Positions 25,462 through 33,025 of a stretch of 44,859 nucleotides of DNA are shown piece after piece. A program made the translations under genes and the position numbers. Origin of the DNA: UBA11524 sp964464815 (GTDB taxonomy: Bacteria; Bacillota; Clostridia; Christensenellales; Aristaeellaceae). Under the pieces are notes generated by a model, which saw nothing but the letters and a program-made list of their open reading frames with translations, was not told the DNA's origin and did not search any database. How positions within the stretch are numbered: the first letter of the stretch is position 1; each line of letters opens with the position of its first letter. Location: assembly GCA_964464815.1 (NCBI GenBank), contig CAYXHF010000017.1, positions 1 to 44,859 on the forward strand, read 5' to 3'.

Positions 25462-26736
25462 TTAACGATACAGAATCTCGTGACGCTTCGGGCCGATGGA
25501 AACCATCTTCACCGGTGCGCCGCATTCCTTCTCGATGAACTCCACGTACTTCCGGCAGTTCTCCGGCAGCTCGTCGTAGCTCTTCGCGCCGCGAATGTCG
25601 CACTTCCAGCCCGGCAGCACGGTATACACCGGCTTGCAACGGCTCAGAGTCGGCGTCGCGGGGAATTCCGTAATCTGCTTGCCATCCACCTCGTAGGCGG
25701 TGCAAACCGGAATCTCGTCCAGATAGCCCAGCACGTCCAGATTCGTCAGCACGACCTGGGTTGCGCCCTGCACCAGCACGCCATAGCGCGTTGCCACTGC
25801 GTCAAACCAACCCACATCGCGTGCGCGACCCGTCGTCGCGCCAAACTCGCCCGCGTCACCACCACGGCGGCGCAGCTCGTCACCCTCCGGACCTTCCAGC
25901 TTGCTGACAAACGCGCCCGCACCCACGCAGGAGGAATACGCCTTCGTCACGCAAACAATATCGGTCATGTCGCGCGGAGAAACGCCCGCACCCACGCAGC
26001 CATAGCCCGCCAGGGGCGAGGAAGACGTGGTGTAGGGATAAATGCCATGATCCGGATCACGCAGGGAACCCAGCTGACCCTCCAGCAGGATGGTCTTGCC
26101 TTCCTGATTCGCCTGATGCAGGAAATAGGTCGTGTCGCAAACCATGGGGCGAATCTTCTCCGCCAGCACCTTGAGGTGCGCCATCAGCGCGTCCACATCA
26201 ATCGGCGGCTGGTGATACAGATGCTCCAGCAGCACATTCTTCTTCACCAGCGCCATTTCCAGACGCTGACGCAGCAGCTGCTCATCATAGAGCTGGCAGA
26301 CCTGAATGCCCACCTTGGCAAACTTGTCAGAATAGAAGGGCGCAATGCCGCTCTTGGTCGAGCCGAACGCGCTCTTGCCCAGACGCTCTTCCTCCAGCTT
26401 GTCAAAGTCGATGTGATAAGGCATCATGACCTGGCAGCGGTCGGAAATCAGGAGCTTGGGCATCGGCACACCACGCGAGGTGATGGATTCCAGCTCCGAC
26501 AGCAATGCTTCGATATTCAGGGCCACACCTGGGCCGATGACGTTGACCACGTTCTGGTGGAAAACGCCCGACGGCAGCAGATGCAGCGCAAACTTTCCGT
26601 ACTCGTTGATGATGGTATGTCCCGCATTCGCGCCGCCCTGGAAACGGACGACGACATCGCTTTCCTCGGCCAGCAGGTCAGTAACCTTGCCCTTGCCTTC
26701 ATCGCCCCAGTTAGCGCCTACGATGGTACGAACCAT
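25462..26736 (-). CDS. purA: Adenylosuccinate synthetase
   Basis: PurA joins IMP and aspartate with GTP to make adenylosuccinate, the first committed step to AMP. The 424-residue protein starts MVRTIVGANWGDEGKGKVTD with the conserved GDEGKGK loop. The IMP-binding region GGANAGHT, the catalytic stretch LEGQLGSLRDPDHGIYPYTT read in parts, EFGATTGRARDVGWFD and the GTP-binding KPVYTVLPGW are also present. Length is normal. GGGAGG lies just upstream of the ATG. It is a monocistronic unit with a near-consensus promoter and its own terminator, although transcription may also come from the flavodoxin-like gene upstream. Confidence 0.96.
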   Translation of the reverse strand: MVRTIVGANWGDEGKGKVTDLLAEESDVVVRFQGGANAGHTIINEYGKFALHLLPSGVFHQNVVNVIGPGVALNIEALLSELESITSRGVPMPKLLISDRCQVMMPYHIDFDKLEEERLGKSAFGSTKSGIAPFYSDKFAKVGIQVCQLYDEQLLRQRLEMALVKKNVLLEHLYHQPPIDVDALMAHLKVLAEKIRPMVCDTTYFLHQANQEGKTILLEGQLGSLRDPDHGIYPYTTSSSPLAGYGCVGAGVSPRDMTDIVCVTKAYSSCVGAGAFVSKLEGPEGDELRRRGGDAGEFGATTGRARDVGWFDAVATRYGVLVQGATQVVLTNLDVLGYLDEIPVCTAYEVDGKQITEFPATPTLSRCKPVYTVLPGWKCDIRGAKSYDELPENCRKYVEFIEKECGAPVKMVSIGPKRHEILYR

Positions 26737-26799
26737 GAATAGTATCCTCCCTTAAAGCGGCGTGTCAAGCACATAACCGCGTTTTCGGCATTACATCTT

Positions 26800-26828
26800 A
26801 TTATGCAACACCTATTTGTCCTTGTCAA
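26800..26828 (-). promoter_or_regulatory. Strong SigA-type promoter of purA
   Basis: On the minus strand, TTGACA (26828-26823), a 17-nt spacer and CATAAT (26805-26800) lie about 64 bp before the ATG. No riboswitch fold was recognised in the short leader. Confidence 0.85.
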
Positions 26829-26868
26829 GCAAAAAACAGAAGAAAGCCCAAGCAAAATGTATTTTCCG

Positions 26869-28239
26869 TCAATTTCCGAATGTTTCTTCCCCATCCGTCC
26901 AGGGCTTCACTTCCGCCATCAGCTTTTTGTAGGGCATCAGCATGCCTTCCGTCATCTTGCTGCCCATCTTTTTCTGTAGCTTTTTGCTGCCCAGCATCCA
27001 GCCGACCAGATACATCAGCATGATGCGTCCCTTCTGCTTTTGCGGGAAATCATACTGGCCGTGTGCCTTGTAGAAGCGGTGGTCAGCCTTCATCATGCCA
27101 CGCATGACATAAATCAGGTCGCGGAAAATCTTCATGCCGCCCACACCCAGGAAATTCGCCGGTTGCGTGTAGTGGTGGCCGATTGCATATTCAATCGTAT
27201 TCGCCAATTGGTCAATGGCGCCGTCCGGATTTTGCTCATCCGTGGCCACACCGCACAGGAAGTTGCCGCCAACCTCGGCGCGTCCCTCAATGACCATGCG
27301 CAAATTGCCTTCCGCCGCATACGAGCCGCTGACGAGGTAACCCATGGGCATGCCCATCGTGACCGTGCGGTGGCCGTTGCAGAACTGGCGGTCGTCGTAT
27401 TGCTTCATTGCCGCGCCCATGGAGTGATCGCTGATGGTGAAGGCAAACACAATGGCATCCGCAGTCTGAATCTGCTCCCGCAGGAAGGTGTCAAAGCCAT
27501 CCTGATAGACGCACGTGCCATCCATCGCGCAGTGGAAGCACCCAAGGCAGCCACCTCGGAACGGATACTTCCGGATATTGACCACCTCGCTCTTGCGCGG
27601 CAGCACCGCCCGGAAGCGTGCAATCATGCTTTCCAGCTGCGTGTCCTCATCGCGCTGGTCGGTCACAATCACGACCTTGCCTTCGCCCTTTGGGGCATCA
27701 TTCGCCTTCGTCACCGGCATGTGGCGCGGCGCAGGCTGGGGCGGCAGCGCAGGCTCAAAGCATTGATGCTGGATGCAGTGCATCAAATAGCAGAAGAAGG
27801 CATCAGCCTCCTGCTGCCCCTTTTTCGTCGTCAGGTCGTCCATATCTGCCGACAGGCCGCGCACAAAGTGCATGCCCATGTCCTGACAGTTTTCCATCAC
27901 ATACCGATGCGCCGTCACGTCGTAGAAGTGCTTGGAGGTCGTTATCTGCGTGGCAACCTTCCCCTGCACCTGAACGTGATGCGCCTTCATCAGCTCCACA
28001 AAGCGGTGCAGCTGGCTGGGCGCAAGGAAGGTATACACCGGGTAGGCAAACAGAAGCAGCTCCGCCTTTTCGATTTCCTCCTGCACCTTGGTGAAGTCCT
28101 TTTCCAGCGCCTTGATGCGCGCGCCCGCATGCAACACCTGCCAGTCGTGCTTGGGGAAGCGCAGGCGCAGATACTCGGCCGTTTGCAGGGTGATGCTGTT
28201 TGCACCCTTCGGACTGCCGGTAATGACCAGAATTCGCAT
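26869..28239 (-). CDS. Two-domain flavodoxin-like NAD(P)H-dependent oxidoreductase
   Basis: A 456-residue protein made of two flavodoxin-fold domains. Domain 1 (about 1-165) begins MRILVITGSPKGANSITLQT, the FMN phosphate loop of the NADPH-dependent FMN reductase family, and has LLLFAYPVYTFLAPSQL. Domain 2 (about 185-385) starts GKVVIVTDQRDEDTQ and contains GGCLGCFHCAMDGTCVYQDG, a Cys-rich loop like that of iron-sulfur flavoproteins. It is then followed by a basic C-terminal helical region (390-456). Probable role: FMN-dependent electron transfer or quinone/aromatic reduction in the cytosol; no substrate can be named. The ATG at 28239 has GGAG seven bases upstream; the longer frame to 28386 is rejected as it crosses the promoter region. 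No clear terminator follows. Confidence 0.8.
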   Translation of the reverse strand: MRILVITGSPKGANSITLQTAEYLRLRFPKHDWQVLHAGARIKALEKDFTKVQEEIEKAELLLFAYPVYTFLAPSQLHRFVELMKAHHVQVQGKVATQITTSKHFYDVTAHRYVMENCQDMGMHFVRGLSADMDDLTTKKGQQEADAFFCYLMHCIQHQCFEPALPPQPAPRHMPVTKANDAPKGEGKVVIVTDQRDEDTQLESMIARFRAVLPRKSEVVNIRKYPFRGGCLGCFHCAMDGTCVYQDGFDTFLREQIQTADAIVFAFTISDHSMGAAMKQYDDRQFCNGHRTVTMGMPMGYLVSGSYAAEGNLRMVIEGRAEVGGNFLCGVATDEQNPDGAIDQLANTIEYAIGHHYTQPANFLGVGGMKIFRDLIYVMRGMMKADHRFYKAHGQYDFPQKQKGRIMLMYLVGWMLGSKKLQKKMGSKMTEGMLMPYKKLMAEVKPWTDGEETFGN

Positions 28240-28277
28240 AGCTTTTCTCCTTGGAGGTATTTTTTCCTTCATATTAT

Positions 28278-28305
28278 ATTGTATCATAGATTTAGTTTTC
28301 CGCAA
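28278..28305 (-). promoter_or_regulatory. Probable promoter of the flavodoxin-like gene
   Basis: On the minus strand, -35 TTGCGG (28305-28300), 16-nt spacer, -10 TACAAT (28283-28278). A second TATAAT hexamer overlaps just downstream. It is divergent from the AAA+ promoter. Confidence 0.5.
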
Positions 28306-28338
28306 GGGGCTGACGTTCGCATTTCTCATGCATTTTTC

Positions 28339-28367
28339 ATGACAGCAAAGGGAAACTGTGCTATACT
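28339..28367 (+). promoter_or_regulatory. Promoter of the AAA+ ATPase operon
   Basis: -35 ATGACA (28339-28344), 17-nt spacer, -10 TATACT (28362-28367), 34 bp before the ATG at 28402. Confidence 0.75.
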
Positions 28368-28401
28368 GTATATATTCCATGCACAAAGGAGGCTATCGCC
28401 C

Positions 28402-30294
28402 ATGGAGACGTTGATTCCACGCTGGTACCGGGAATGGGAGCTATTCCGCAGCATCAAGCCGATGCTGATTCTGGAAGGCTGTGTGCTCGATCAGGTTCGC
28501 TGCCCTGTTTCGGGCACGATTGAAGAGGATACCCTGCTGCCCCTGTCCAGCTTTTTATATCACGACCTGCAAGATGCCGGATATGAGCAGGTTGTGTTCT
28601 ATTCCAATCTGGTTGGCTTCATGAACCCTGATGCACCGTCCCAGCTGACCGCCTTTGCACAGACGAACGGCTGCACAGTGGAAAACGGCGTCATTCCGGC
28701 GGAATTCAAGGGCAACACGGCCGACACCGCGCCCAACATCATCCGCCGCGCCATGATGCAATCCCAGCACGCGACGGCCATCATTCTGGAAATGACCAGC
28801 CGTTATATCGTTTCGCCGGAGCGCTTGGACATGCAGGAGGTCAACAGCTTTAACCTGCTGATGCAATCGGCCCTTTCCGGCGCAACCACGCGCACGCCGC
28901 AGGGCAAGCGCCCGAACCTGCTGATTCTGCTCGTCTCCAAGCTCAATGACCTGCCGGCGTGGTTCTATCTGAACAACCCGGTTTGCCAGTCCATCACCCT
29001 GGAGGCGCCCGACCGTGAGGAGCGCATGCGCTTTTTCAGCGGCAACGCGTGGCCGTCCTTCTTTGATGCCGCCATCTACCGCACGGATATGCCCTACTAT
29101 CAGCAGCATCCGGAGGATTTGCGCAAGCTGCGCGAAAAGCTGGTCGGCCTGACGGAAGGCATGACCTTCACGGAGCTGGATGCACTGCGTCGCTTGTCGC
29201 GCCAGCAATGCACGCCCATGCGCGACCTGTGCAGCATCGTGGATTTGTACAAATATGGCATTCACGAAAACCCGTGGGCAAAATTATCCATGGAGAGCCT
29301 GAAAACAGCCAAAGCTGATTTCCAGAAGCGCATCAAGGGACAGGACGTTGCCTTGGAGCGTTCGCTGGATGTCATCAAGCGTGCCGTTACCGGGCTGAAT
29401 GGCGCGAATTCCTCCGGCACGGGCAAGCCTAAGGGCGTCCTCTTCTTCGCCGGGCCAACGGGTACAGGCAAAACCGAAACAGCCAAGGCACTGGCCGAGA
29501 AAATCTTCGGTGACGAATCCACCTGCATCCGCTTTGACATGAGCGAATACGGCCAAAGCCACTCCGACCAAAAGCTGCTGGGCGCACCGCCCGGCTATGT
29601 CGGCTATGAGGCCGGTGGTCAGCTGACAAACGCTGTCAAGAAGAATCCCTTCTGCATCCTGCTGTTTGACGAAATCGAAAAGGCACATCCGTCGATTTTC
29701 GATAAGTTCCTGCAAATTCTGGAGGATGGCCGCCTTACCGATGGTCAGGGACACACCGTCTACTTCTCCGAATGCATCATCATCTTCACCAGCAACCTGG
29801 GCATGTATGTCGAGGATGAATTTGGTCAGCGCCAGCAAAACGTCTCCTACGACATGCCCTATGAGGAGGTCACGACACGCCTGCGCAACGCCATCGGCGA
29901 TTATTTCAAATTGGAGCTTGGCCGTCCGGAAATTCTGAACCGCATTGGCGAAAACATCGTCATCTTCGACTTCATTCGTCCAGAGGCCGGACAGGCGATT
30001 CTGCGCGCACAGGTCGATAAGCTGATTCGCCGCTTGCAGGAGGAAAAGGATTTGACGCTTGTCATTCCTGAAGGCAGCTACGCGCAGCTGGCTGATGCTG
30101 CCCTGCATGATTTGACCAACGGCGGTCGCGGCATCGGCAATCAGGTGGAAGCGCTGCTGATTAACCCGCTTTCGCGCTATCTGTTTGACAGTGGCGTCAT
30201 TTCGCATGCCACCATCACCATTGATGCCTTTGAACCGACCGCACAGCCGCCGTGCATTCATTGCACCACCTGCCCAAAGGAGGAAAACGAATGA
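28402..30294 (+). CDS. Tandem AAA+ ATPase, Clp-like, with degenerate first module
   Basis: A 630-residue protein. The C-terminal half is a ClpB/ClpA D2-type AAA+ domain: Walker A in FAGPTGTGKTETAKALAE (about residue 350), pore-loop phrase GAPPGYVGYEAGGQLT, Walker B in ILLFDEIEKAHPSIFDKF, sensor-1 IIFTSNLG, arginine finger in RPEILNRIGEN, then a ClpB-D2-small-like domain to about 615. The N-terminal half looks like an AAA fold without a Walker A (LLILLVSKLNDLPAW, ITLEAPDREERMRFF resemble sensor-1 and the following helix). There is no Clp N-domain, no ClpB middle coiled coil and no ClpP loop that I can see. It is therefore not ClpB, ClpC or ClpX. It probably remodels or unfolds a protein or complex. 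The frame is open far upstream, but the ATG at 28402 has AAAGGAGG and a promoter. Confidence 0.85.
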   Translation: METLIPRWYREWELFRSIKPMLILEGCVLDQVRCPVSGTIEEDTLLPLSSFLYHDLQDAGYEQVVFYSNLVGFMNPDAPSQLTAFAQTNGCTVENGVIPAEFKGNTADTAPNIIRRAMMQSQHATAIILEMTSRYIVSPERLDMQEVNSFNLLMQSALSGATTRTPQGKRPNLLILLVSKLNDLPAWFYLNNPVCQSITLEAPDREERMRFFSGNAWPSFFDAAIYRTDMPYYQQHPEDLRKLREKLVGLTEGMTFTELDALRRLSRQQCTPMRDLCSIVDLYKYGIHENPWAKLSMESLKTAKADFQKRIKGQDVALERSLDVIKRAVTGLNGANSSGTGKPKGVLFFAGPTGTGKTETAKALAEKIFGDESTCIRFDMSEYGQSHSDQKLLGAPPGYVGYEAGGQLTNAVKKNPFCILLFDEIEKAHPSIFDKFLQILEDGRLTDGQGHTVYFSECIIIFTSNLGMYVEDEFGQRQQNVSYDMPYEEVTTRLRNAIGDYFKLELGRPEILNRIGENIVIFDFIRPEAGQAILRAQVDKLIRRLQEEKDLTLVIPEGSYAQLADAALHDLTNGGRGIGNQVEALLINPLSRYLFDSGVISHATITIDAFEPTAQPPCIHCTTCPKEENE

Positions 30295-30965
30295 GTACAC
30301 AGCCTACGCGCCGCCGCACCGGATCGTTGCTGGACGGTCTGGCCGATATTGCGCAGGATCTTTGGGAGAGCCTGCCCGAAAGCACACCGAGCGACACACC
30401 CAACGCTTCGCCCAGCAAGGCGGCGTCCCTGCCGACAGAGGAAACGCCCAGCGACGCGCCTGCCGCATTCCAACCGGTTTCCCTGCCCTTCACGAACCTG
30501 TGGAGCGTCGCCGATGAGCCGATTGACTGGACAGAGGTGCTTTCCTCCGCCACGCCGACGGATGCCTTCACCACGCAGGAAAAGTGGACACGCTACCGCC
30601 AATGGGCCAATCAGGTGCTGGCCGGAGATACGGATGTATACCTGCAAGTCCTGAAGGCCGTCAATCCCATGGCCGACCTGACCGCCTACACCCAATCGCT
30701 GAGCGTCACCACGCGCAGCAGCGATGTGGTTGAAGCCGTTTTCTGTGTGCGCGACGACCTGCTGGAAAACGACGGTGAGCACTACCTGTGCGGGCTGTCC
30801 CTGCGCATTGCGCGTGACCTGTTCGCGACACTGCCCATCAATCATGTGATTGTGATTGCCAAAAAGCAGGACACCATCTGCAAGACCATCGATTTTTCCC
30901 GCACCGCGCTGCATGGCGTTCGCTTTGCCTTCATTGACCCGGTGGACTTTGTGAACCAGCTGTAA
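30291..30965 (+). CDS. Unrecognised acidic partner protein of the AAA+ ATPase
   Basis: A 224-residue protein that I do not recognise. Residues 1-75 are low-complexity, rich in Ser/Thr/Pro/Asp/Ala (PESTPSDTPNASPSKAASLP), and probably disordered. The rest forms a compact alpha/beta domain with VVEAVFCVRDDLLENDG, YLCGLSLRIARDLFATLPIN and VIVIAKKQDTICKTIDFSR, ending in FIDPVDFVNQL. There is no signal peptide or membrane segment. The ATG overlaps the AAA+ stop by 4 bp (ATGA), so both proteins are translationally coupled and likely act together; an adaptor, substrate or regulator of the ATPase is the natural guess. It ends 5 bp before the first of two terminator hairpins. Confidence 0.75.
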   Translation: MSTQPTRRRTGSLLDGLADIAQDLWESLPESTPSDTPNASPSKAASLPTEETPSDAPAAFQPVSLPFTNLWSVADEPIDWTEVLSSATPTDAFTTQEKWTRYRQWANQVLAGDTDVYLQVLKAVNPMADLTAYTQSLSVTTRSSDVVEAVFCVRDDLLENDGEHYLCGLSLRIARDLFATLPINHVIVIAKKQDTICKTIDFSRTALHGVRFAFIDPVDFVNQL

Positions 30966-30969
30966 TTTT

Positions 30970-30999
30970 CACCCGACGGTGCGTTTGTGCCGCCGGGTG
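30970..30999 (+). terminator. Stem-loop after the AAA+ operon
   Basis: CACCCGACGG (30970-30979) pairs with CCGCCGGGTG (30990-30999) with one mismatch. It precedes the main terminator and lacks a T run of its own. Confidence 0.55.
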
Positions 31000-31013
31000 C
31001 TTTGGTGTATAAC

Positions 31014-31052
31014 AAAAAAGTGCTGCGTGATTTTTTCACACAGCACTTTTTT
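31014..31052. terminator. Bidirectional rho-independent terminator between convergent genes
   Basis: A 17-bp near-perfect stem (31014-31030 and 31036-31052, one mismatch) starts with six A and ends with six T, with a 5-nt loop. It serves the + strand AAA+ operon and the - strand methyltransferase, whose stop is at 31058. Confidence 0.92.
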
Positions 31053-31057
31053 ATGGG

Positions 31058-31960
31058 CTATTTTCTCTTCAATTTCGCCACAAAGAAGCCTTCAAAGCGT
31101 TCATCCGGGCAAACACAAATCGTTCCGGGAAGCTTGACCGGCAGGCATGGCACATCCGCAACAAACGGATGGTCAATCGGCACGACGTCGCACAGTCCGG
31201 CGCTGACGGCGCTTTGCACCACGTCCTCGTTTTCCATTGCCAGCACGGAGCAGGTCGAGTAGACCATCTCGTGACCCTTCGATAAAAGCGACAAGGCTTT
31301 GAGCAGCATCGTCTTCTGCGTCTTGGCGGTCTTTTGCAGCCAGTCGGCCGTCATGCGGCGCTGCGGCTGTCCTTCCTCCAGCAGAATCGTGCCACTGCCT
31401 GAGCAGGGCGCATCCAGCAAAATGCGATCGAACTTGAACAGGCTATCCAATAGCCGCGCATCCTGCCGCAGCACGCTCACGCGGCCTGCACCCTGCCGAT
31501 TCAGGTTGAATTGCAGTCGGTCGGCACGCACGGCATTCTTTTCGCACGCAGTAATCAGCGCCTGACCGCCGGACAGCGCCGCCATCTGGGTCGTCTTGCC
31601 ACCGGGCGCGGCCGCCATATCCAGCACGGATTCACCCGCCTTGGGCGCAAGCACCAGCGCTGGCAGCATCGAGGACAGCGACTGCATGTAGATGCCGCCT
31701 GTTTCATAGCACGGTAGCGCCCGCAATGCTTCCTCATCCGCTTGCGGCAGGAGCAGCGCATCGTCATACCAGGCAATCGTTTCATAGGCAATTTGCGCCT
31801 GTGCCAGCTGTTGCAGGACGTCCTCGCGCTTTGCCCGCAGGGGATTAACGCGGAAGGTCGTGCGCTTGCTGACAAAGCCCGCTTGAATCCGCGCCGCCGT
31901 CTCCTTGCCATATTGTGCTTCAAGCCGCTCTTGCAGCAGCGGCGGAATCTCCGGTACCAT
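31058..31960 (-). CDS. RsmF/NOP2-like RNA (cytosine-C5) methyltransferase, short form
   Basis: A 300-residue SAM-dependent RNA m5C methyltransferase of the NOL1/NOP2/Sun family. Visible motifs: FRVNPLRAK at the N-terminus, the SAM loop DMAAAPGGKTTQMAAL, motif IV DAPCSGSGTI with the Pro-Cys, and motif VI YSTCSVLAMENEDVV with the catalytic TC. It resembles RsmF/YebU, which modifies 16S rRNA, but RsmF is usually about 450 residues with a C-terminal RNA-binding domain; here the protein ends right after the catalytic core. The TAGGAGG site lies seven bases before the ATG. It is the last gene of the leftward block and shares the terminator at 31014-31052. RsmB in the same window is a second member of the family. 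Confidence 0.85.
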   Translation of the reverse strand: MVPEIPPLLQERLEAQYGKETAARIQAGFVSKRTTFRVNPLRAKREDVLQQLAQAQIAYETIAWYDDALLLPQADEEALRALPCYETGGIYMQSLSSMLPALVLAPKAGESVLDMAAAPGGKTTQMAALSGGQALITACEKNAVRADRLQFNLNRQGAGRVSVLRQDARLLDSLFKFDRILLDAPCSGSGTILLEEGQPQRRMTADWLQKTAKTQKTMLLKALSLLSKGHEMVYSTCSVLAMENEDVVQSAVSAGLCDVVPIDHPFVADVPCLPVKLPGTICVCPDERFEGFFVAKLKRK

Positions 31961-31986
31961 GGTTCTTTCCTCCTACGCCGTCATCA

Positions 31987-32094
31987 TCAGGAAACCGGAT
32001 GCGACCGGGACATGCGGCGTTTGATTCTGGCTTTGTCAAATAGGACGATGGGCTTTTGCTCCTCCTTTGGGAGCCCTTGGGCTTGCTTTTTCAT
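31987..32094 (-). CDS. Small basic ORF of 35 codons
   Basis: On the minus strand an ATG at 32094 follows GCAGGAGG with a 10-nt spacer and opens a 35-residue frame (MKKQAQGLPKEEQKPIVLF, then a basic KARIKRRMSRSHPVS end) that stops 26 bp before the RsmF-like gene. The strong ribosome site and the basic composition favour a real small protein, or a leader peptide for the following gene. I do not recognise a family. The alternative is that the AGGAGG is chance. Confidence 0.5.
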   Translation of the reverse strand: MKKQAQGLPKEEQKPIVLFDKARIKRRMSRSHPVS

Positions 32095-32119
32095 CGCAGG
32101 AACACCTCCTGCAAAAAGG

Positions 32120-32161
32120 TTATCCACAATTTTTTCCCATCATGCGCCTGTTTGTGGATTG
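32120..32161. other. Inverted pair of DnaA-box-like sequences
   Basis: TTATCCACA at 32120-32128 matches the DnaA box consensus exactly. TGTGGATTG at 32153-32161 is an inverted 7/9 match. Two boxes are too few for an origin, and no dnaA/dnaN is near. Confidence 0.3.
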
Positions 32162-32162
32162 T

Positions 32163-32801
32163 TTATCGTCCAAGGGTATGAATGCGCATAATATCCGCCG
32201 CCGGATTCTGGCTGCGGAACATGGCCGTGCCCATCACCGCCACATCCAGCCCGCATGAGGCCAGCATCGGCAGATTCTGCATCGTCACACCGCCGTCTGT
32301 CTCGGTCAGGCCCTGATAGCCCATGCCGCGCAGCAGACGCAGCTTGTCCAGCACCACCGGATTGAACTTCTGGCCGCCAAAGCCCGGCTCGACCGCCATG
32401 AGCAACACCATGTCGCACTCGGGCAGCAAATCGCGCACGCTCTCCACGCTCGTGCCCGGCTTGAGCGCCAGACCCGTGCGCACACCCATCGCATGGATTT
32501 TTTGCAGCAGCGCCCGCTTGTCCGTCGGCACCTCGGCATGAATCGTCAGGGAGTATGCTCCGGCACGGCAGAATTCATCCACATACTTTTCCGGCTGGGA
32601 AATCATCAGATGCACATCCAGCGGAATGGAAAAGCGCTGGTGCAGCGTCCGCACCACGCTCATGCCAAAGCCCATGTTCGGCACAAAATGGCCGTCCATC
32701 ACGTCCACATGAATCCAGTCTGCCCCTGCGGAAACCATCTTCCGCACACCAGATTCCAAATTCAGCACGTCGGCCGCAAGAATCGAAGGGGATACTATCA
32801 T
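32163..32801 (-). CDS. rpe: Ribulose-phosphate 3-epimerase
   Basis: Rpe interconverts ribulose 5-phosphate and xylulose 5-phosphate in the pentose phosphate pathway. The 212-residue TIM barrel carries VSPSILAADVLNLE, the metal/catalytic segment WIHVDVMDGHFVPNMGFG, LDVHLMIS, VEPGFGGQKFNP and the final catalytic Asp in TDGGVT, where most homologues have VDGG. Length is at the short end of the normal range. GGGAGG lies 6 bases before the ATG. It follows rsgA as in many Firmicutes, but 224 bp with a promoter of its own separate them, so it can be transcribed independently. Confidence 0.93.
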   Translation of the reverse strand: MIVSPSILAADVLNLESGVRKMVSAGADWIHVDVMDGHFVPNMGFGMSVVRTLHQRFSIPLDVHLMISQPEKYVDEFCRAGAYSLTIHAEVPTDKRALLQKIHAMGVRTGLALKPGTSVESVRDLLPECDMVLLMAVEPGFGGQKFNPVVLDKLRLLRGMGYQGLTETDGGVTMQNLPMLASCGLDVAVMGTAMFRSQNPAADIMRIHTLGR

Positions 32802-32946
32802 GGTCTGCCTCCCGGTTCAGTCGGTGTTGTTGTATTTCGTTCAAGGCATCCTCTTTTGCGATTGGGGTGCAGCCTTCCGTCAGGTACGAAATATCTTCCG
32901 GTTCGATGCCGCTACACCTTGCTCCCTGAAAACATGACTTCCCAAT
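32802..32946 (-). promoter_or_regulatory. Structured leader of rpe, no known riboswitch recognised
   Basis: About 140 nt lie between the promoter and the rpe ATG. On the minus strand GGTGTAGC (32918-32911) can pair with GCTGCACC (32873-32866; one wobble), extended by ATTGG/CCAAT outside (32946-32942 and 32865-32861). They enclose a 37-nt region containing ACCGGAAG and GACGGAAG repeats of a GGAAG motif. I matched it by eye against riboswitch consensuses I know and found no fit. Confidence 0.35.
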
Positions 32947-32949
32947 TCC

Positions 32950-32978
32950 ATTATAGTCTAAATCGGGGAATTATGCAA
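32950..32978 (-). promoter_or_regulatory. Promoter of rpe
   Basis: On the minus strand, -35 TTGCAT (32978-32973), 17-nt spacer, and a perfect -10 TATAAT (32955-32950), placing the transcript start near 32943. Confidence 0.78.
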
Positions 32979-33025
32979 ATTTTCTTTGCAGAAAATCGTC
33001 ACATTCCCCGGATGCTCCCCTGGTG

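Noticed and set aside
25417..26742. 441-codon + strand frame opposite purA
   Set aside because: Antisense shadow of a high-GC gene; it runs through the purA terminator and has no homology features.
27040..28401. In-frame upstream extension of the AAA+ gene by about 450 codons
   Set aside because: It lies antisense to the flavodoxin-like gene and crosses both divergent promoters; the ATG at 28402 has a strong ribosome site.
32120..32161. Replication origin
   Set aside because: Only two DnaA-like boxes, no AT-rich unwinding region and no dnaA, dnaN, rpmH or gyr genes nearby.
32861..32946. Known riboswitch (TPP, THF, ZTP, glutamine, fluoride) in the rpe leader
   Set aside because: None of the conserved cores I know is present; only generic pairing is seen.
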